From Fidelibacterota bacterium (GTDB taxonomy: Bacteria; Fidelibacterota; UBA8477; JABMPR01): a stretch of DNA of 64,000 nt. The translations under genes and the position numbers were made by a program. This document shows positions 36,191 through 45,565 of the stretch, one piece after another (within the stretch, counting starts at the first letter, position 1; the number at the start of each line of letters is the position of its first letter). Location: assembly GCA_016845065.1 (NCBI GenBank), contig JAERTG010000121.1:62001-126000 (forward strand), read 5' to 3'. Under the pieces are notes generated by a model, which saw only the letters and a program-made list of their open reading frames with translations, was not told the DNA's origin and searched no databases.

Positions 36191-36263
36191 CATCCTGAGC
36201 TTGTCGAAGGATGCAAACAAGACGAATCATGTGTCATACTTCGACTTGCTCAGCAAGACACAT
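36191..36263. repeat. Inverted pair of CTTCGAC-GCTCAG repeats
   Basis: CTGAGC-TT-GTCGAAG (36195-36209) faces CTTCGAC-TT-GCTCAG (36239-36253). The two arms are complementary except for the central TT, so the pair can form a long hairpin. Around the right copy are ATGTGTC/GACACAT and an inner CTTGC/GCAAG hairpin. The CCTTCGACAAGCTCAGG core is known from intergenic regions of many unrelated bacteria and is a REP-like element. No nearby mobile gene is seen. Confidence 0.7.
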
Positions 36264-36285
36264 GCAATAAATAGGAGTAAGGATT

Positions 36286-36714
36286 TTGGGTAATAAAACA
36301 TTCGCAATGATCAAACCCGATGCAGTTGCATCAGGCAAACTTGGAAAAGTCATCGATGCTACGCTACAGGCTGGTTTTTCTATCAAAGGGGGTCGTCTGA
36401 CTCTGATTACGCGCGCACAGGCAGAAGCATTTTATGCCGTCCATAGTGAGCGTCCATTTTATGGTGAATTAGTTGACTTCATGTCATCTGGACCAACATT
36501 CGTTATGGCCTTGGAAAAAGATAATGCAGTCCAGGCTTGGAGAGATACGATTGGTGCCACGGATCCAGCTGAAGCTGCAGAAGGTACAATCCGTAAAATG
36601 TATGCAGAGAATAAGGGTAGAAATGCTGTTCATGGCTCTGACTCAGATGAGAATGCTGAGAAAGAGATTGCATTTTTCTTTAGTGAGGCTGAAATTATCG
36701 CCTCTAATCTCTAA
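36286..36714 (+). CDS. ndk: Nucleoside diphosphate kinase
   Basis: The start is TTG at 36286, with AAGGA just upstream, and places KTFAMIKPDAVASGKLG normally. At 142 residues it matches Ndk. The catalytic histidine is in NAVHGSDSDENAEKEI. It equalises nucleoside triphosphate pools, using for example the ATP from SucCD. It follows the repeat and precedes the SPOR lipoprotein gene by 26 bases. Confidence 0.95.
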   Translation: MGNKTFAMIKPDAVASGKLGKVIDATLQAGFSIKGGRLTLITRAQAEAFYAVHSERPFYGELVDFMSSGPTFVMALEKDNAVQAWRDTIGATDPAEAAEGTIRKMYAENKGRNAVHGSDSDENAEKEIAFFFSEAEIIASNL

Positions 36715-36740
36715 TTATTAGCCTGTATCAGGAGGCAGAA

Positions 36741-37580
36741 ATGACTAATAATGTTCTACTTAAGCGCGCTTTATTAATACTGATAGTTGTAAGCATTATT
36801 GTCAACTGCGACATGTGGAATAGCCGATTTGGACGCGAAGAGGTCAATCTGGGTGAATATATCACTCTGGAAGTTGAAGAACCTGTCGAGGGACAAAAAA
36901 TAAACTGGATCTTCACCCAATTGCCAGATAGCAGCAAATTGCTCGGATTTCTGCCTGCTGATACGCTTGATTTAGTTTCATTTAAACCAGATTTTGAGGG
37001 TAAGTATGATGTGGTCCTCGAAGTAACCATAGATGGTGAAATAGAACAGACCAATTATTATTTTGAAGCTTTGATGGGTGAAGATAATACGCTAGTAGAT
37101 GCTGAAATTCCTGATCATATCATAGAAGCATCAAAACCTGTGGATACAACAGTAGCAGATACACCCGCTGTAAGTTTAACAGATGAAGGTGTTCAGCGAC
37201 GTTATCTTTCAAAAATGAAATCTCCGGATGAAGCGAAGAAACCACGGAAAAGTGTTACTAAAAGAAAAAAACCAAAAAAATCAAAACCAGCTGTTACCAG
37301 TCGGGGTAATCTTATTCCCCTTGCTGCAAGGACATATACAATCCAGGTTTCATCCTGGCCCTCCTTGGATGAGGCTCAATCTGCTTCACATGATCTTCAA
37401 CAGAAGTATGGCATTGATAGTTACATCCAGAGGGCATTCTTTAAGGATAAGGACGAAATCTATTATCGGCTTCGTGTGGGGAACTTTCAGGAATCAAAAG
37501 ATGCTGAAGCCTATGCAAAAGAAATACAGGATATGACTAGCCTGCCTGTCTGGGTTGATTTCGTTCGACAGGAAATGTAA
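36741..37580 (+). CDS. SPOR-domain lipoprotein
   Basis: The ATG has CAGGAGG about 8 bases upstream. The 279-residue precursor has lipobox VSIIVNCDMW near residue 24, then a beta-like domain (VNLGEYITLEVEEPVEGQKI), a lysine- and proline-rich linker (KKPRKSVTKRKKPKK) and a C-terminal SPOR domain beginning YTIQVSSWPSLDEAQSA. SPOR domains bind denuded septal peptidoglycan, so a role in cell division or envelope remodelling is likely. Probably co-transcribed with ndk. Confidence 0.82.
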   Translation: MTNNVLLKRALLILIVVSIIVNCDMWNSRFGREEVNLGEYITLEVEEPVEGQKINWIFTQLPDSSKLLGFLPADTLDLVSFKPDFEGKYDVVLEVTIDGEIEQTNYYFEALMGEDNTLVDAEIPDHIIEASKPVDTTVADTPAVSLTDEGVQRRYLSKMKSPDEAKKPRKSVTKRKKPKKSKPAVTSRGNLIPLAARTYTIQVSSWPSLDEAQSASHDLQQKYGIDSYIQRAFFKDKDEIYYRLRVGNFQESKDAEAYAKEIQDMTSLPVWVDFVRQEM

Positions 37581-37622
37581 CCTCAAAACATATTTTAATC
37601 ATCTCAATACGGAGAATCACCC

Positions 37623-38894
37623 ATGCTTGAAACTCAACTGTATTTCAATTTCAAGGATTTATTTCGTGCGCCGCGTCTGGCCCTCGGTCGACGCATGCTG
37701 GTTATGCTGGAGGCTTTACTAGCCTCATACATCGTCTATTTATTTATGACGTATCTTGCACTCCTGGTTGAAGGTCATTCACTAGGAAGTATCTGGAATG
37801 ATTTTCACCTCATGCCAACTTCTATTCTATGCCTTGCAGATAGCACCCTGGGACACATCCTGGTAGCGCTGTCATATACTTTTTCTATTTTCTTCCTCTG
37901 GATGGGACTTACTGCTGTCGCCAAGATTACTATTAAAGAATATAAGGGTGACTTGTTTTATTCATCTAGAGATGGGTGGAACTGGGCAATGAAGAACTGG
38001 TTCCCTGTGTTTTTCGGACCCATATCAATCGGAATCATAGTTGGATTTTTTGTTCTTTTGGCAGCTCTGTTTGGATGGTTGGCGCAATGGCCGGTTTTGG
38101 ATGTCATTTTTTACGGACTTCTCTTTGTCATCTTTCTACCTACAGCACTCTTTCTGACTTTTTCCGCATTGGCTTTTGGTGTAGGGCTATTTATGTCGCC
38201 CAGTATTGTGGCATGTGCTGAAGAAGACACTATGGGCTCCATGTTTGGATCCTATACTCTACTCTGGAATCAACCAGTTCGTCTCATTACTTATACGCTT
38301 ATGACAGTGATTGCGGCTATGATAGGGTATCAAATCTTTTATGTTTTTATTCTATCTGCATTCAAATTCATTGAAATGGTCTTCGGTCATGAGATGATTA
38401 TGGGAAATGCATATGTTGCCATTAAGCAGGTTGGTATGGATTTATTCGGGAACTATAGTTTTCTACCTTCCAATTTATTTGCAGGATATTGCCATGATAC
38501 CGCTTGTCTTCTGATGCCTGGCTGTCTAAACAGTATCTATGAGCCTGTCGCCGCAGGCTGTGGTGGTGGAGGCTGTGGTGGTTGTGCATCCACAACACCT
38601 GCAGTTGTGTCGGCTAGTATCACGCAGACCATCACAGGTGTTTTAGTGGGCATATTCACACTTCTAGCGCATTTGGCTGTTCCTGCATATGCCCTGGCCA
38701 CAATGGCAACTGGTTTTGCCACCTCATTCATCGTACTGACGAAGCACAAAGATGATCAAGATTTGATCACGCGTAAAGATGCGGATGAGAGGGCAGAAGC
38801 AGAAGCTGCTGAAGCTGAAGACGAAGAAGATACCCAAGTTGAGACTCCTACGGATGAAGAAGAAACCAAACCTGATGAGACTGAATCCAAATAG
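37623..38894 (+). CDS. Polytopic membrane protein with Cys/Gly-rich loop and acidic tail
   Basis: This 423-residue protein has about six to seven hydrophobic helices. Between them lies a long loop with CHDTACLLMPGCLNSIY and AAGCGGGGCGGCASTT, a Cys-rich segment that could bind a metal or form disulfides. The C-terminus is nearly all acidic and alanine-rich (about 40 residues). GGAG lies 9 bases before the ATG. No family was recognised. It follows the SPOR gene by 42 bases and is closed by a bidirectional terminator. Confidence 0.6.
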   Translation: MLETQLYFNFKDLFRAPRLALGRRMLVMLEALLASYIVYLFMTYLALLVEGHSLGSIWNDFHLMPTSILCLADSTLGHILVALSYTFSIFFLWMGLTAVAKITIKEYKGDLFYSSRDGWNWAMKNWFPVFFGPISIGIIVGFFVLLAALFGWLAQWPVLDVIFYGLLFVIFLPTALFLTFSALAFGVGLFMSPSIVACAEEDTMGSMFGSYTLLWNQPVRLITYTLMTVIAAMIGYQIFYVFILSAFKFIEMVFGHEMIMGNAYVAIKQVGMDLFGNYSFLPSNLFAGYCHDTACLLMPGCLNSIYEPVAAGCGGGGCGGCASTTPAVVSASITQTITGVLVGIFTLLAHLAVPAYALATMATGFATSFIVLTKHKDDQDLITRKDADERAEAEAAEAEDEEDTQVETPTDEEETKPDETESK

Positions 38895-38914
38895 GAATCA
38901 ATTGTTATAGAAAC

Positions 38915-38946
38915 AAAAAAAGGCTGAGATTTACTCAGCCTTTTTT
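38915..38946. terminator. Bidirectional intrinsic terminator
   Basis: AAAAAGGCTGAG and CTCAGCCTTTTTT pair around ATTTA with A-run before and T-run after, serving the plus-strand membrane-protein gene and the convergent minus-strand gene at 38964. Confidence 0.9.
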
Positions 38947-38963
38947 GTTTGTTTTAATTAATC

Positions 38964-39464
38964 CTAGCTCCTGTGAAACCAATCCTCATTCTCTTGTCGA
39001 GCGCGGGGCTTGCCTAGAATCTCATGTAATATGATACCCTGCTCCACTTTTGAGTATGGTTCAAGAATCTCTTCCAGGGATTGGCCCTCTGAAATTTCCT
39101 CTTCCAACTCAATCGTGTCTAACAGCGGGTGCCGATGATCGTGAGGCAATGAGCCTTCAGTAAAGTGTTGGGGTGCTTCTGCCTCTATGACAGGTTCAGA
39201 TACCTCAACCTCCTCTTCTTCTTCATATTCCGGCTCTGTCTGCTGAAAAACGAGAGGTTCCTCATCAATCTCAAACAACTCTTTCTTGAGCTGATCTAAG
39301 ATACCACCTACCTCCTGCAATGGTTTGGAGATAGGAGATGAGGGCTGTGCCTTGGGTTTTTCAGTTGCTCCGGTTCTCTGCCTGGCTTTTTTTTGTTTAG
39401 ACCAGGCAGAGATTGCCATATAAGCAATAAAGAGAGCTATTGGACCTATATTGTCCAAATCCAT
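38964..39464 (-). CDS. Membrane-anchored acidic protein, FloA partner
   Basis: The 166-residue protein starts with one membrane helix (about residues 5-20), then a Q/P-rich and strongly acidic linker with EPEYEEEEEVEVSE, and ends in SKVEQGIILHEILGKPRARQ. An ILxEILGxPRA-like tail is known from small proteins encoded beside FloA-type genes. It lies 12 bases after floA. Function unknown; likely part of the NfeD-FloA membrane-domain assembly. Confidence 0.5.
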   Translation of the reverse strand: MDLDNIGPIALFIAYMAISAWSKQKKARQRTGATEKPKAQPSSPISKPLQEVGGILDQLKKELFEIDEEPLVFQQTEPEYEEEEEVEVSEPVIEAEAPQHFTEGSLPHDHRHPLLDTIELEEEISEGQSLEEILEPYSKVEQGIILHEILGKPRARQENEDWFHRS

Positions 39465-39476
39465 CCGGTTTAGACC

Positions 39477-40451
39477 TTACTTCTTATCTGATTTGTCTGG
39501 ACCAGAGAGATTCTTCCTCATGGACGAATCAGCCTGGATATTTTCCATACGATAATAGTCTAGAATTCCCAGATTTCCCTCGCGGAATGCTTCAGCCATA
39601 GCTCGTGGAACCTCGGATTCAGCTTCCACAACCTTTGCCCGCATCTCCTGGGTCTTAGCTTTCATTTCCTGTTCTTCAGCAACAGCCATGGCACGACGTT
39701 TCTCAGCAACAGCCTGGGCGATATTCTTATCAGCATCAGCTTGATCCATTTGGAGCGTAGCACCAATATTCTTACCAACATCAACATCTGCGATATCAAT
39801 AGAAAGAATTTCGAATGCTGTTCCTGCATCAAGTCCTTTGGCTAATACATTTTTAGAAATGATATCAGGATTTTCCAATACTTGCTTGTGTGCCTGTGAT
39901 GAACCGATTGAACTTACAATTCCCTCACCAACACGAGCCAGCACAGTTTCCTCCCCTGCACCACCAATAAGACGATCGATGTTGGCACGAACAGTAACCT
40001 TAGCTACTGAAAACAGCTGAATTCCATCCTTGGCAATAGCTGAAACACGTGGGGTTTCAATGACTCGGGGATTCACACTCATTTTGACAGCATCCAATAC
40101 ATCTCGACCTGCCAGATCAATGGCAGCAGCGCGCTGGAATTCCAGATCAATCCGAGCTTTATCAGCAGCAATTAAGGCAAGAACAACCTTGTTCACATCG
40201 CCACCTGCCAGATAGTGGGCTTCCAATACATTGGTATCCATATCCAAACCAGCCTTGCGAGCACTCACTAACGAATTGATGATGAGTGGTGGTGGAATCC
40301 GACGAAGTCTCATTCCGATAAGGGTTAATAAGCCAACATATACCTGTGCAGCAGCTGCACTAATCCACAATCCAATTGGTATGAAGTAGGTAAATAGTAC
40401 TAGAAAGGCCACAAGGCCAATCAGTACAAACATTAAGGGTATAGCTTCCAC
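39477..40451 (-). CDS. floA: Flotillin-like protein FloA
   Basis: This 324-residue protein starts at GTG 40451 with AGGAGG 4 bases upstream. Its short N-terminal membrane hairpin (about residues 5-50) is followed by the conserved RARIGGxxx-type region: [20 protein letters not shown] and [20 protein letters not shown], and a coiled-coil rich in alanine and glutamate. This is UPF0365/FloA (YqfA). It scaffolds lipid-raft-like inner-membrane domains together with NfeD, encoded 23 bases upstream. Confidence 0.92.
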   Translation of the reverse strand: MEAIPLMFVLIGLVAFLVLFTYFIPIGLWISAAAAQVYVGLLTLIGMRLRRIPPPLIINSLVSARKAGLDMDTNVLEAHYLAGGDVNKVVLALIAADKARIDLEFQRAAAIDLAGRDVLDAVKMSVNPRVIETPRVSAIAKDGIQLFSVAKVTVRANIDRLIGGAGEETVLARVGEGIVSSIGSSQAHKQVLENPDIISKNVLAKGLDAGTAFEILSIDIADVDVGKNIGATLQMDQADADKNIAQAVAEKRRAMAVAEEQEMKAKTQEMRAKVVEAESEVPRAMAEAFREGNLGILDYYRMENIQADSSMRKNLSGPDKSDKK

Positions 40452-40474
40452 AATTCCTCCTGTGTTATTAATTA

Positions 40475-41812
40475 TTAAGCTTTTTTATCAACAACCACCC
40501 GGTTTCCATCGATCCGGATAATTGTAATTTCAGTTTCCTTGTCAATAAAGTTACCAGGGGTAACTACGTCTATTCTTTGTCCTTCAATCAGCGCCGTTCC
40601 AGCTGGACGAAGTGAAGTCATAGCAACTCCACTCTTCCCCACCAGTTCTTCCAGGCCTAAACTGCCACTATAACCTTCCTCATGTGATTCAGATTCAGGG
40701 AGACTGATGCGCTGCCAGGCTTTTGTTTTTAACATTCGCTTAACCATGAGCCCCAATCCAATAACACCACCAATTATGGCGATGACTAAACCCCACAAAG
40801 CAGCATTAATATCACCAGAGGTAGGTGCCACTGGAAGAAGCATAGTAAACATGGCATAAATCATGACAATGATACCCAGGATTCCTACCACTCCGAAACC
40901 GGGTATCACAAATGCTTCTATACCCAGTAGAATGATTCCGCCGATTAGAAACAACAGTTCCATCATACTGGCCAGATCTGCAATAAAGGATGTTGAGAAA
41001 AATAAAAACAGCGCCAGCAGTCCAATACTTCCCGGAATTCCCCACCCTGGACTCTGGATTTCAAAAATAAGTCCCAAAAATCCTAGTGTCATGAGGAGTG
41101 AACTCACGATGGGATCGGTGAGGAAGCGCACAATGGCTTCAGACCAGGTTGGAACCACCTCAACGATCTCCATGTCCGAAAAACCAAAATGATCGATGAC
41201 TTCATCCAACGAATTCATCTGATAGTCAGCCATGCCATATTTTAAGGCTGTGGAAGTCCGCAATGTCAGCAACTTGCCAGCATTGGCACCCTCAATATCG
41301 TCAAGAAATATGGTATCACCCTCAGCTGTGACCAGTGTATCAATATCTAGAGATTCATCCACCATGGCCATGGCAATATCCGGGTCGCGTCCTTTTGATT
41401 CAGCAGTTGAGGCCATTTCTTCGCGCATATAGGATTGGGCTTTCTCACCTGCCTTCTGACTTTGCCCATCTACGACCGTAGTTGCCCCCATAGTCGCTCC
41501 AGATCGCATAATAATGGTATCACATGCCAGTGATATAAGAGAGCCTGCTGAGATGGCCTTGGTGTTGATAAACGCATAAGTCTTAATTTCCGAATTGAGG
41601 AGGGCATTCTTCATCATGGTCGCTGCATCAACTCTACCACCAAAAGTATCCATATCCAGAATTATGGCGTCTCCACCGGTTTCGTTCAAGACAGGTATTT
41701 GGCGTTCAAAGAAATATGCCAATCCCATATCAATAGTTCCCTTTACCTCCAGGACATAGACCTGAGGAAAAATGAGGATGGGCAGTAACAAAAGCAGGAG
41801 TAATCGTCGCAT
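40475..41812 (-). CDS. NfeD family protein with ClpP-like protease domain
   Basis: The ATG at 41812 is preferred because it begins directly with [10 protein letters not shown] and GGGA lies 6 bases before; an ATG 12 bases earlier is possible. About 445 residues: signal peptide, then a ClpP-class serine protease domain ([27 protein letters not shown] with the nucleophile), four C-terminal helices and a soluble OB-fold NfeD tail ([25 protein letters not shown]). This is the long NfeD1b form, which works with FloA/stomatins at the inner membrane. It lies 23 bases before floA. Confidence 0.88.
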   Translation of the reverse strand: MRRLLLLLLLPILIFPQVYVLEVKGTIDMGLAYFFERQIPVLNETGGDAIILDMDTFGGRVDAATMMKNALLNSEIKTYAFINTKAISAGSLISLACDTIIMRSGATMGATTVVDGQSQKAGEKAQSYMREEMASTAESKGRDPDIAMAMVDESLDIDTLVTAEGDTIFLDDIEGANAGKLLTLRTSTALKYGMADYQMNSLDEVIDHFGFSDMEIVEVVPTWSEAIVRFLTDPIVSSLLMTLGFLGLIFEIQSPGWGIPGSIGLLALFLFFSTSFIADLASMMELLFLIGGIILLGIEAFVIPGFGVVGILGIIVMIYAMFTMLLPVAPTSGDINAALWGLVIAIIGGVIGLGLMVKRMLKTKAWQRISLPESESHEEGYSGSLGLEELVGKSGVAMTSLRPAGTALIEGQRIDVVTPGNFIDKETEITIIRIDGNRVVVDKKA

Positions 41813-41904
41813 AGCTGGTCCCATAATTTTTTTATTTCTTGAGCATAATAATAGTAGGCAAAGATAACCTGTAATCTCTCAGGTCGGTATCGTTTTCGAA
41901 AAGA

Positions 41905-42576
41905 TCAGGGATCATCCACACGCATTTGTACGTTTCCGTACTTGGTATCAATTTCAATCTTTAATGGAGTATGTGGGTAGGATTTTGAATAGAACATAGA
42001 AAGTTGAATCTGATTGGCTCTGGATTTTCTCGTACTATTGAGTGGTGTCAATCGCCAACCCGGTTTTTCAAATGGTTTGAAGAGAGATGGTTTGCCAACT
42101 TTTTCAACAAGTAGCATCAAGACGCCAGAACCCCTACCATCCCACATCCGATACTGGAGTGTATCGCCGTGGTGAAATTTAGTAAATGACAAATCATAAA
42201 GCAGACTGGGGATATCCCTCAACCCCTTGGTTTCGACGTCCTTCTGCTTACCATTTACTATCGCGTAGTTGCTGTCGCTAAATGTCACTTCATAGTTTCG
42301 ATGATACGATCCCTCATGAATTGCTTTGGTGTGTCTGACAAGACGACCCACATCAATCATATACTCTGTCATCACGGAATCAGAAAGTGTCCATAGCGTA
42401 GACAGCCATGGAGAGGATTCTATCACAAAGATGCTATTTAATACATCATCTTCAACGGTATGGATCAGTGTGGCAACACCAGCCTGTACTAAACCATATT
42501 TAACCTTATAGGAATAAGTTTGCGCAGACACGATGGTTGCGGATAAAAACATGAGTACGAGTAATATTTGTTTCAT
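41905..42576 (-). CDS. DUF3108 domain secreted protein
   Basis: The ATG at 42576 follows a GTG nine bases earlier; either is possible. The signal peptide ends at TIVSAQ (about residue 20). The body begins YSYKVKYGLVQAGVATL, the DUF3108 pattern, and continues with YHRNYEVTFSDSNY and IPSLLYDLSFTKFHHGD. The family is periplasmic or outer-membrane with a LolA-like beta fold and unknown role. It is divergent from the GtrA gene. Confidence 0.78.
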   Translation of the reverse strand: MKQILLVLMFLSATIVSAQTYSYKVKYGLVQAGVATLIHTVEDDVLNSIFVIESSPWLSTLWTLSDSVMTEYMIDVGRLVRHTKAIHEGSYHRNYEVTFSDSNYAIVNGKQKDVETKGLRDIPSLLYDLSFTKFHHGDTLQYRMWDGRGSGVLMLLVEKVGKPSLFKPFEKPGWRLTPLNSTRKSRANQIQLSMFYSKSYPHTPLKIEIDTKYGNVQMRVDDP

Positions 42577-42665
42577 CTTATTCACAGATTCAGAAGCTAG
42601 ACGGGATGCTCACAATCCTCAAGCTTTTTGTCTATCCATTCCTAACGATACAATTAAATTCTGCC

Positions 42666-43091
42666 ATGCAAATGAAGCTTCCCAGGCGTTTTATTTCCTT
42701 CACATTTGTGGGAATTTCAGGTATTGTTGTTAATTCCGCGATTTTGTATTACGCCAAGGAATATCTGTATGTTCCCATCCCCATCGCGTCTCTCATCGCC
42801 ATTCAGATTGCCATATTCAATAATTTTTTCTGGAACCATCGGTTCACCTGGACTGATCGGGAGATGAAGGGGTTTCACGCCATTCGAACTGGACTGATCA
42901 GGTTTACACTTGTCAGCTGGATTGCAGGTGGGCTCAATTGGATTATATTGCTACTGCTACACCACTATGCTGGCATTCACTATATCCTCGCCAATCTTAT
43001 TGCCATCTTTATTGCATCAATTTTGAATTATTTTTTGAATGATTTGTGGACGTTTCGTCACCCTGGAAGTGACGTAAAGGCTGAGGTCTGA
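42666..43091 (+). CDS. GtrA family membrane protein
   Basis: The ATG at 42666 is chosen to place RRFISFTFVGISGIVVN near the N-terminus as in the family; an in-frame ATG at 42606 would add 20 residues. The 141-residue protein has four helices, with NNFFWNHRFTW and YFLNDLWTFRHPG, the GtrA signature. It is thought to flip undecaprenyl-phosphate-linked sugars. It ends 4 bases from the convergent msbA-like gene. A transferase and mutase for surface sugars are encoded near 983-4347. Confidence 0.82.
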   Translation: MQMKLPRRFISFTFVGISGIVVNSAILYYAKEYLYVPIPIASLIAIQIAIFNNFFWNHRFTWTDREMKGFHAIRTGLIRFTLVSWIAGGLNWIILLLLHHYAGIHYILANLIAIFIASILNYFLNDLWTFRHPGSDVKAEV

Positions 43092-43095
43092 CCTA

Positions 43096-44925
43096 TTAGA
43101 CTGTATCACCCTTGGCATACTGCAAGCGATACAATTTTTCGTACAATCCACCTGCTTTACTCAAACTGGCATGATTCCCCTGCTCTACGATTTCTCCTTG
43201 ATCCATGACTAATATCTTATCAGCACTTAAGATAGTTGAGAGACGGTGTGCAATGACAATTACAGTTCGACCCTTCATCAAGGTCTCGATGGCGGACTGA
43301 ACTGCTTTTTCTGACTCAGTATCAAGAGCAGATGTTGCCTCATCAAGGATAAGAATTGAAGGATCCTTTAATAAGGCTCTGGCAATGGCTATGCGTTGTT
43401 TTTGACCTCCAGAGAGTCGGGCTCCATGCTCACCGAGCACGGTTTCATAACCCGCTTCCAGATTTTGAATAAAATCATGAGCATTTGCCTTTTGAGCGGC
43501 TGCTTCAACGTCCTGGTAATTACACTCCATACCATAGGCTATATTGTTGTACACTGTGTCATTAAAAAGAATGGTTTCTTGAGAGACAATTCCAATTTGT
43601 CGGCGAATACTGGATCGTGTAAGCCTGCGGATGTCATTACCATCAATACTTATACTACCAGCATTGATATCATGAAAACGTGGAATCAGATCAGCCACAG
43701 TCGATTTACCAGCACCTGAAGGTCCTACTAGCGCTACCACTTCACCTTTACTAATGGTTGTATTCAGGTTCTTGATAGCCTGCATCTCTGAATTGTCGTA
43801 AACGAAATCAACAGAATCAAATCGAATTTCATTCTGAAAAGGTGGAAGATCCTGACTCCCACTTTCATCACGAATGGCTGGTTCAATATCCAGGACTTTA
43901 AAGACACGTCCACCGGCTGCCACACCAGTCTGAATACTAATGTTAACCTTAGCCAAATTCCTTATAGGCTGATAGATAGCAAAAAGAATTACGATAAACC
44001 TTAAAAAGTCAGAACTGGTGATAGTCCCATATTCCAATACCTGCACACCACCCAGCCATAGTAGGACTACAGCCATGCTGACACCTAACATCTCAGTCAC
44101 AGGCAGGGATAGACTCTGAAGACTGATCTGTCTGAACATGAGTCGAAATAATTTCTGGGCTTCACTGCCAAAACGTTTGCTCTCATTGGACTCGTTGACA
44201 AATGCCTTGATAATCCTTATCCCAGAGATCAACTCTGTGAATCGGGAGGTAATTTCTCCCAGTTGAGTTTGAACACGAACAACTTTGCGACGAATGCTCT
44301 TACTGATTACCGTAATAAACAAGGTAGTAATGGGAATAATGAGGATAGAAATCAGGGTGAGTTGCCAGTTTATGATGAAGAGGATAGTCAGGTAGGTAAC
44401 AATGTAAAGTGGCTCAATCACAAGTGGATGAAAAGTAGTCGCCAAAGCCTGGTTCACCTTTAACACGTCATTCATGGCAAGAGAAATGAGGTCTCCACTA
44501 CGCCGTGTTTGAAAAAAACTAAGTGGTTGGGATAGGAAATGTTGATACAACCGCAATCGCAGGTCTTGCACAATTTTCGCCTGTACATAACCAGTGAACA
44601 ACTTATTGCCATAATAGGCAATCGATTTAATGAGATAACTAAAGAGGATAACCAGCGCCAGAGTGGCTAAAGCATCAACTGGGGTACCAGAAAAGAAGTA
44701 CTCACTGGTTAGTTGCTTTAATTTTTCATTGAGATCAATATTCCCAGTCACAGATTCCGCAGGCGTCGCGATTTGCTCATCAGGACTGGCAAAAATAGTT
44801 GTGATGAATGATGCTGACAGCCACAAAGTTAGAGAATGGAAGACCACATTTATTATTGAAAAACCCATACCAACACTTATTTGCGCCCAGTACGGTTTGA
44901 TCAATTTAAGTATTCGTAAATACAT
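43096..44925 (-). CDS. ABC transporter/lipid flippase (MsbA-like), fused permease-ATPase
   Basis: This 609-residue half-transporter has six N-terminal helices and a C-terminal ATPase with LVGPSGAGKSTVADL, signature LSGGQKQRIAIARAL, ILILDEATSALD and the H-loop AHRLST. The MsbA/LmrA class exports lipid A or other hydrophobic molecules. It is the last gene of the envelope operon, 7 bases after tsaC, which supports a lipid A-core flippase role. Confidence 0.85.
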   Translation of the reverse strand: MYLRILKLIKPYWAQISVGMGFSIINVVFHSLTLWLSASFITTIFASPDEQIATPAESVTGNIDLNEKLKQLTSEYFFSGTPVDALATLALVILFSYLIKSIAYYGNKLFTGYVQAKIVQDLRLRLYQHFLSQPLSFFQTRRSGDLISLAMNDVLKVNQALATTFHPLVIEPLYIVTYLTILFIINWQLTLISILIIPITTLFITVISKSIRRKVVRVQTQLGEITSRFTELISGIRIIKAFVNESNESKRFGSEAQKLFRLMFRQISLQSLSLPVTEMLGVSMAVVLLWLGGVQVLEYGTITSSDFLRFIVILFAIYQPIRNLAKVNISIQTGVAAGGRVFKVLDIEPAIRDESGSQDLPPFQNEIRFDSVDFVYDNSEMQAIKNLNTTISKGEVVALVGPSGAGKSTVADLIPRFHDINAGSISIDGNDIRRLTRSSIRRQIGIVSQETILFNDTVYNNIAYGMECNYQDVEAAAQKANAHDFIQNLEAGYETVLGEHGARLSGGQKQRIAIARALLKDPSILILDEATSALDTESEKAVQSAIETLMKGRTVIVIAHRLSTILSADKILVMDQGEIVEQGNHASLSKAGGLYEKLYRLQYAKGDTV

Positions 44926-44932
44926 AGGGCTG

Positions 44933-45565
44933 CTAGTTTAGGAAATCCTTTAGGGCTTGGCGAGAGATTTCACCCTCTCTAAAGATTTTGAATGGCGAGG
45001 TCGAAACATCAATTACCGTACTTCCCTTTGATGGTTTAATGGGTCCAATATCAATCATGAGATCAATCTGATTCTCATAATATGATTCTACATCAGACCT
45101 AGAGGATGCAGGTTGCATTCCTGCTGGATTTACACTCGTGGTCGTGATAGGTTTCCCAAGTAACCCGGGTAATTGTCGGGAAATTGTATCTCCGGGGACC
45201 CGAAAACCAACAGTTCCCGCTTGAGAGATTAGCTGGGGAGCGAAACCATAATTACTTCTGCAGATAACGGTAAGAGGTCCAGGCAGAAAGATATTTATCA
45301 GTTCGACAGCCTTTTGGTTCAGCGCTGTGGCCATCTCAATCAGCTGGTGCTTAGATGAGAGGAGCACAGAAACTGGTGAATTCTCGCGGGATTTGAGGGA
45401 GTAAAGCTTGTCCACCGCTTCAGTTGAAGTGGTATCAGCTCCCAATCCATAGAGGGTGTCAGTAGGATAGACTATGACCTGACCTGTCTGGAGGGCGGTT
45501 CTAATTTCTGAACTTGCCTTTGCTGAAAAAGAGTTGTCTTCGTTGCTGGGATTGATGATTTTCAT
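44933..45565 (-). CDS. tsaC: L-threonylcarbamoyladenylate synthase (TsaC/YrdC)
   Basis: This 210-residue protein has the YrdC pattern: QVIVYPTDTLYGLGAD, KSRENSPVSVLL, LPGPLTVI and TVGFRVPGD, with TSVNPAGMQPASS near the C-terminal half. It makes the activated carbamoyl donor for t6A37 of tRNA. It overlaps the lpxL-like gene by 4 bases and is the only non-envelope gene in the tail of this operon. Confidence 0.93.
   Translation of the reverse strand: MKIINPSNEDNSFSAKASSEIRTALQTGQVIVYPTDTLYGLGADTTSTEAVDKLYSLKSRENSPVSVLLSSKHQLIEMATALNQKAVELINIFLPGPLTVICRSNYGFAPQLISQAGTVGFRVPGDTISRQLPGLLGKPITTTSVNPAGMQPASSRSDVESYYENQIDLMIDIGPIKPSKGSTVIDVSTSPFKIFREGEISRQALKDFLN

Noticed and set aside
36048-36230. 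Minus-strand frame with RQAQDEL across the sucD end
   Set aside because: It is a translation of the CTTCGAC-GCTCAG repeat and the sucD antisense strand.
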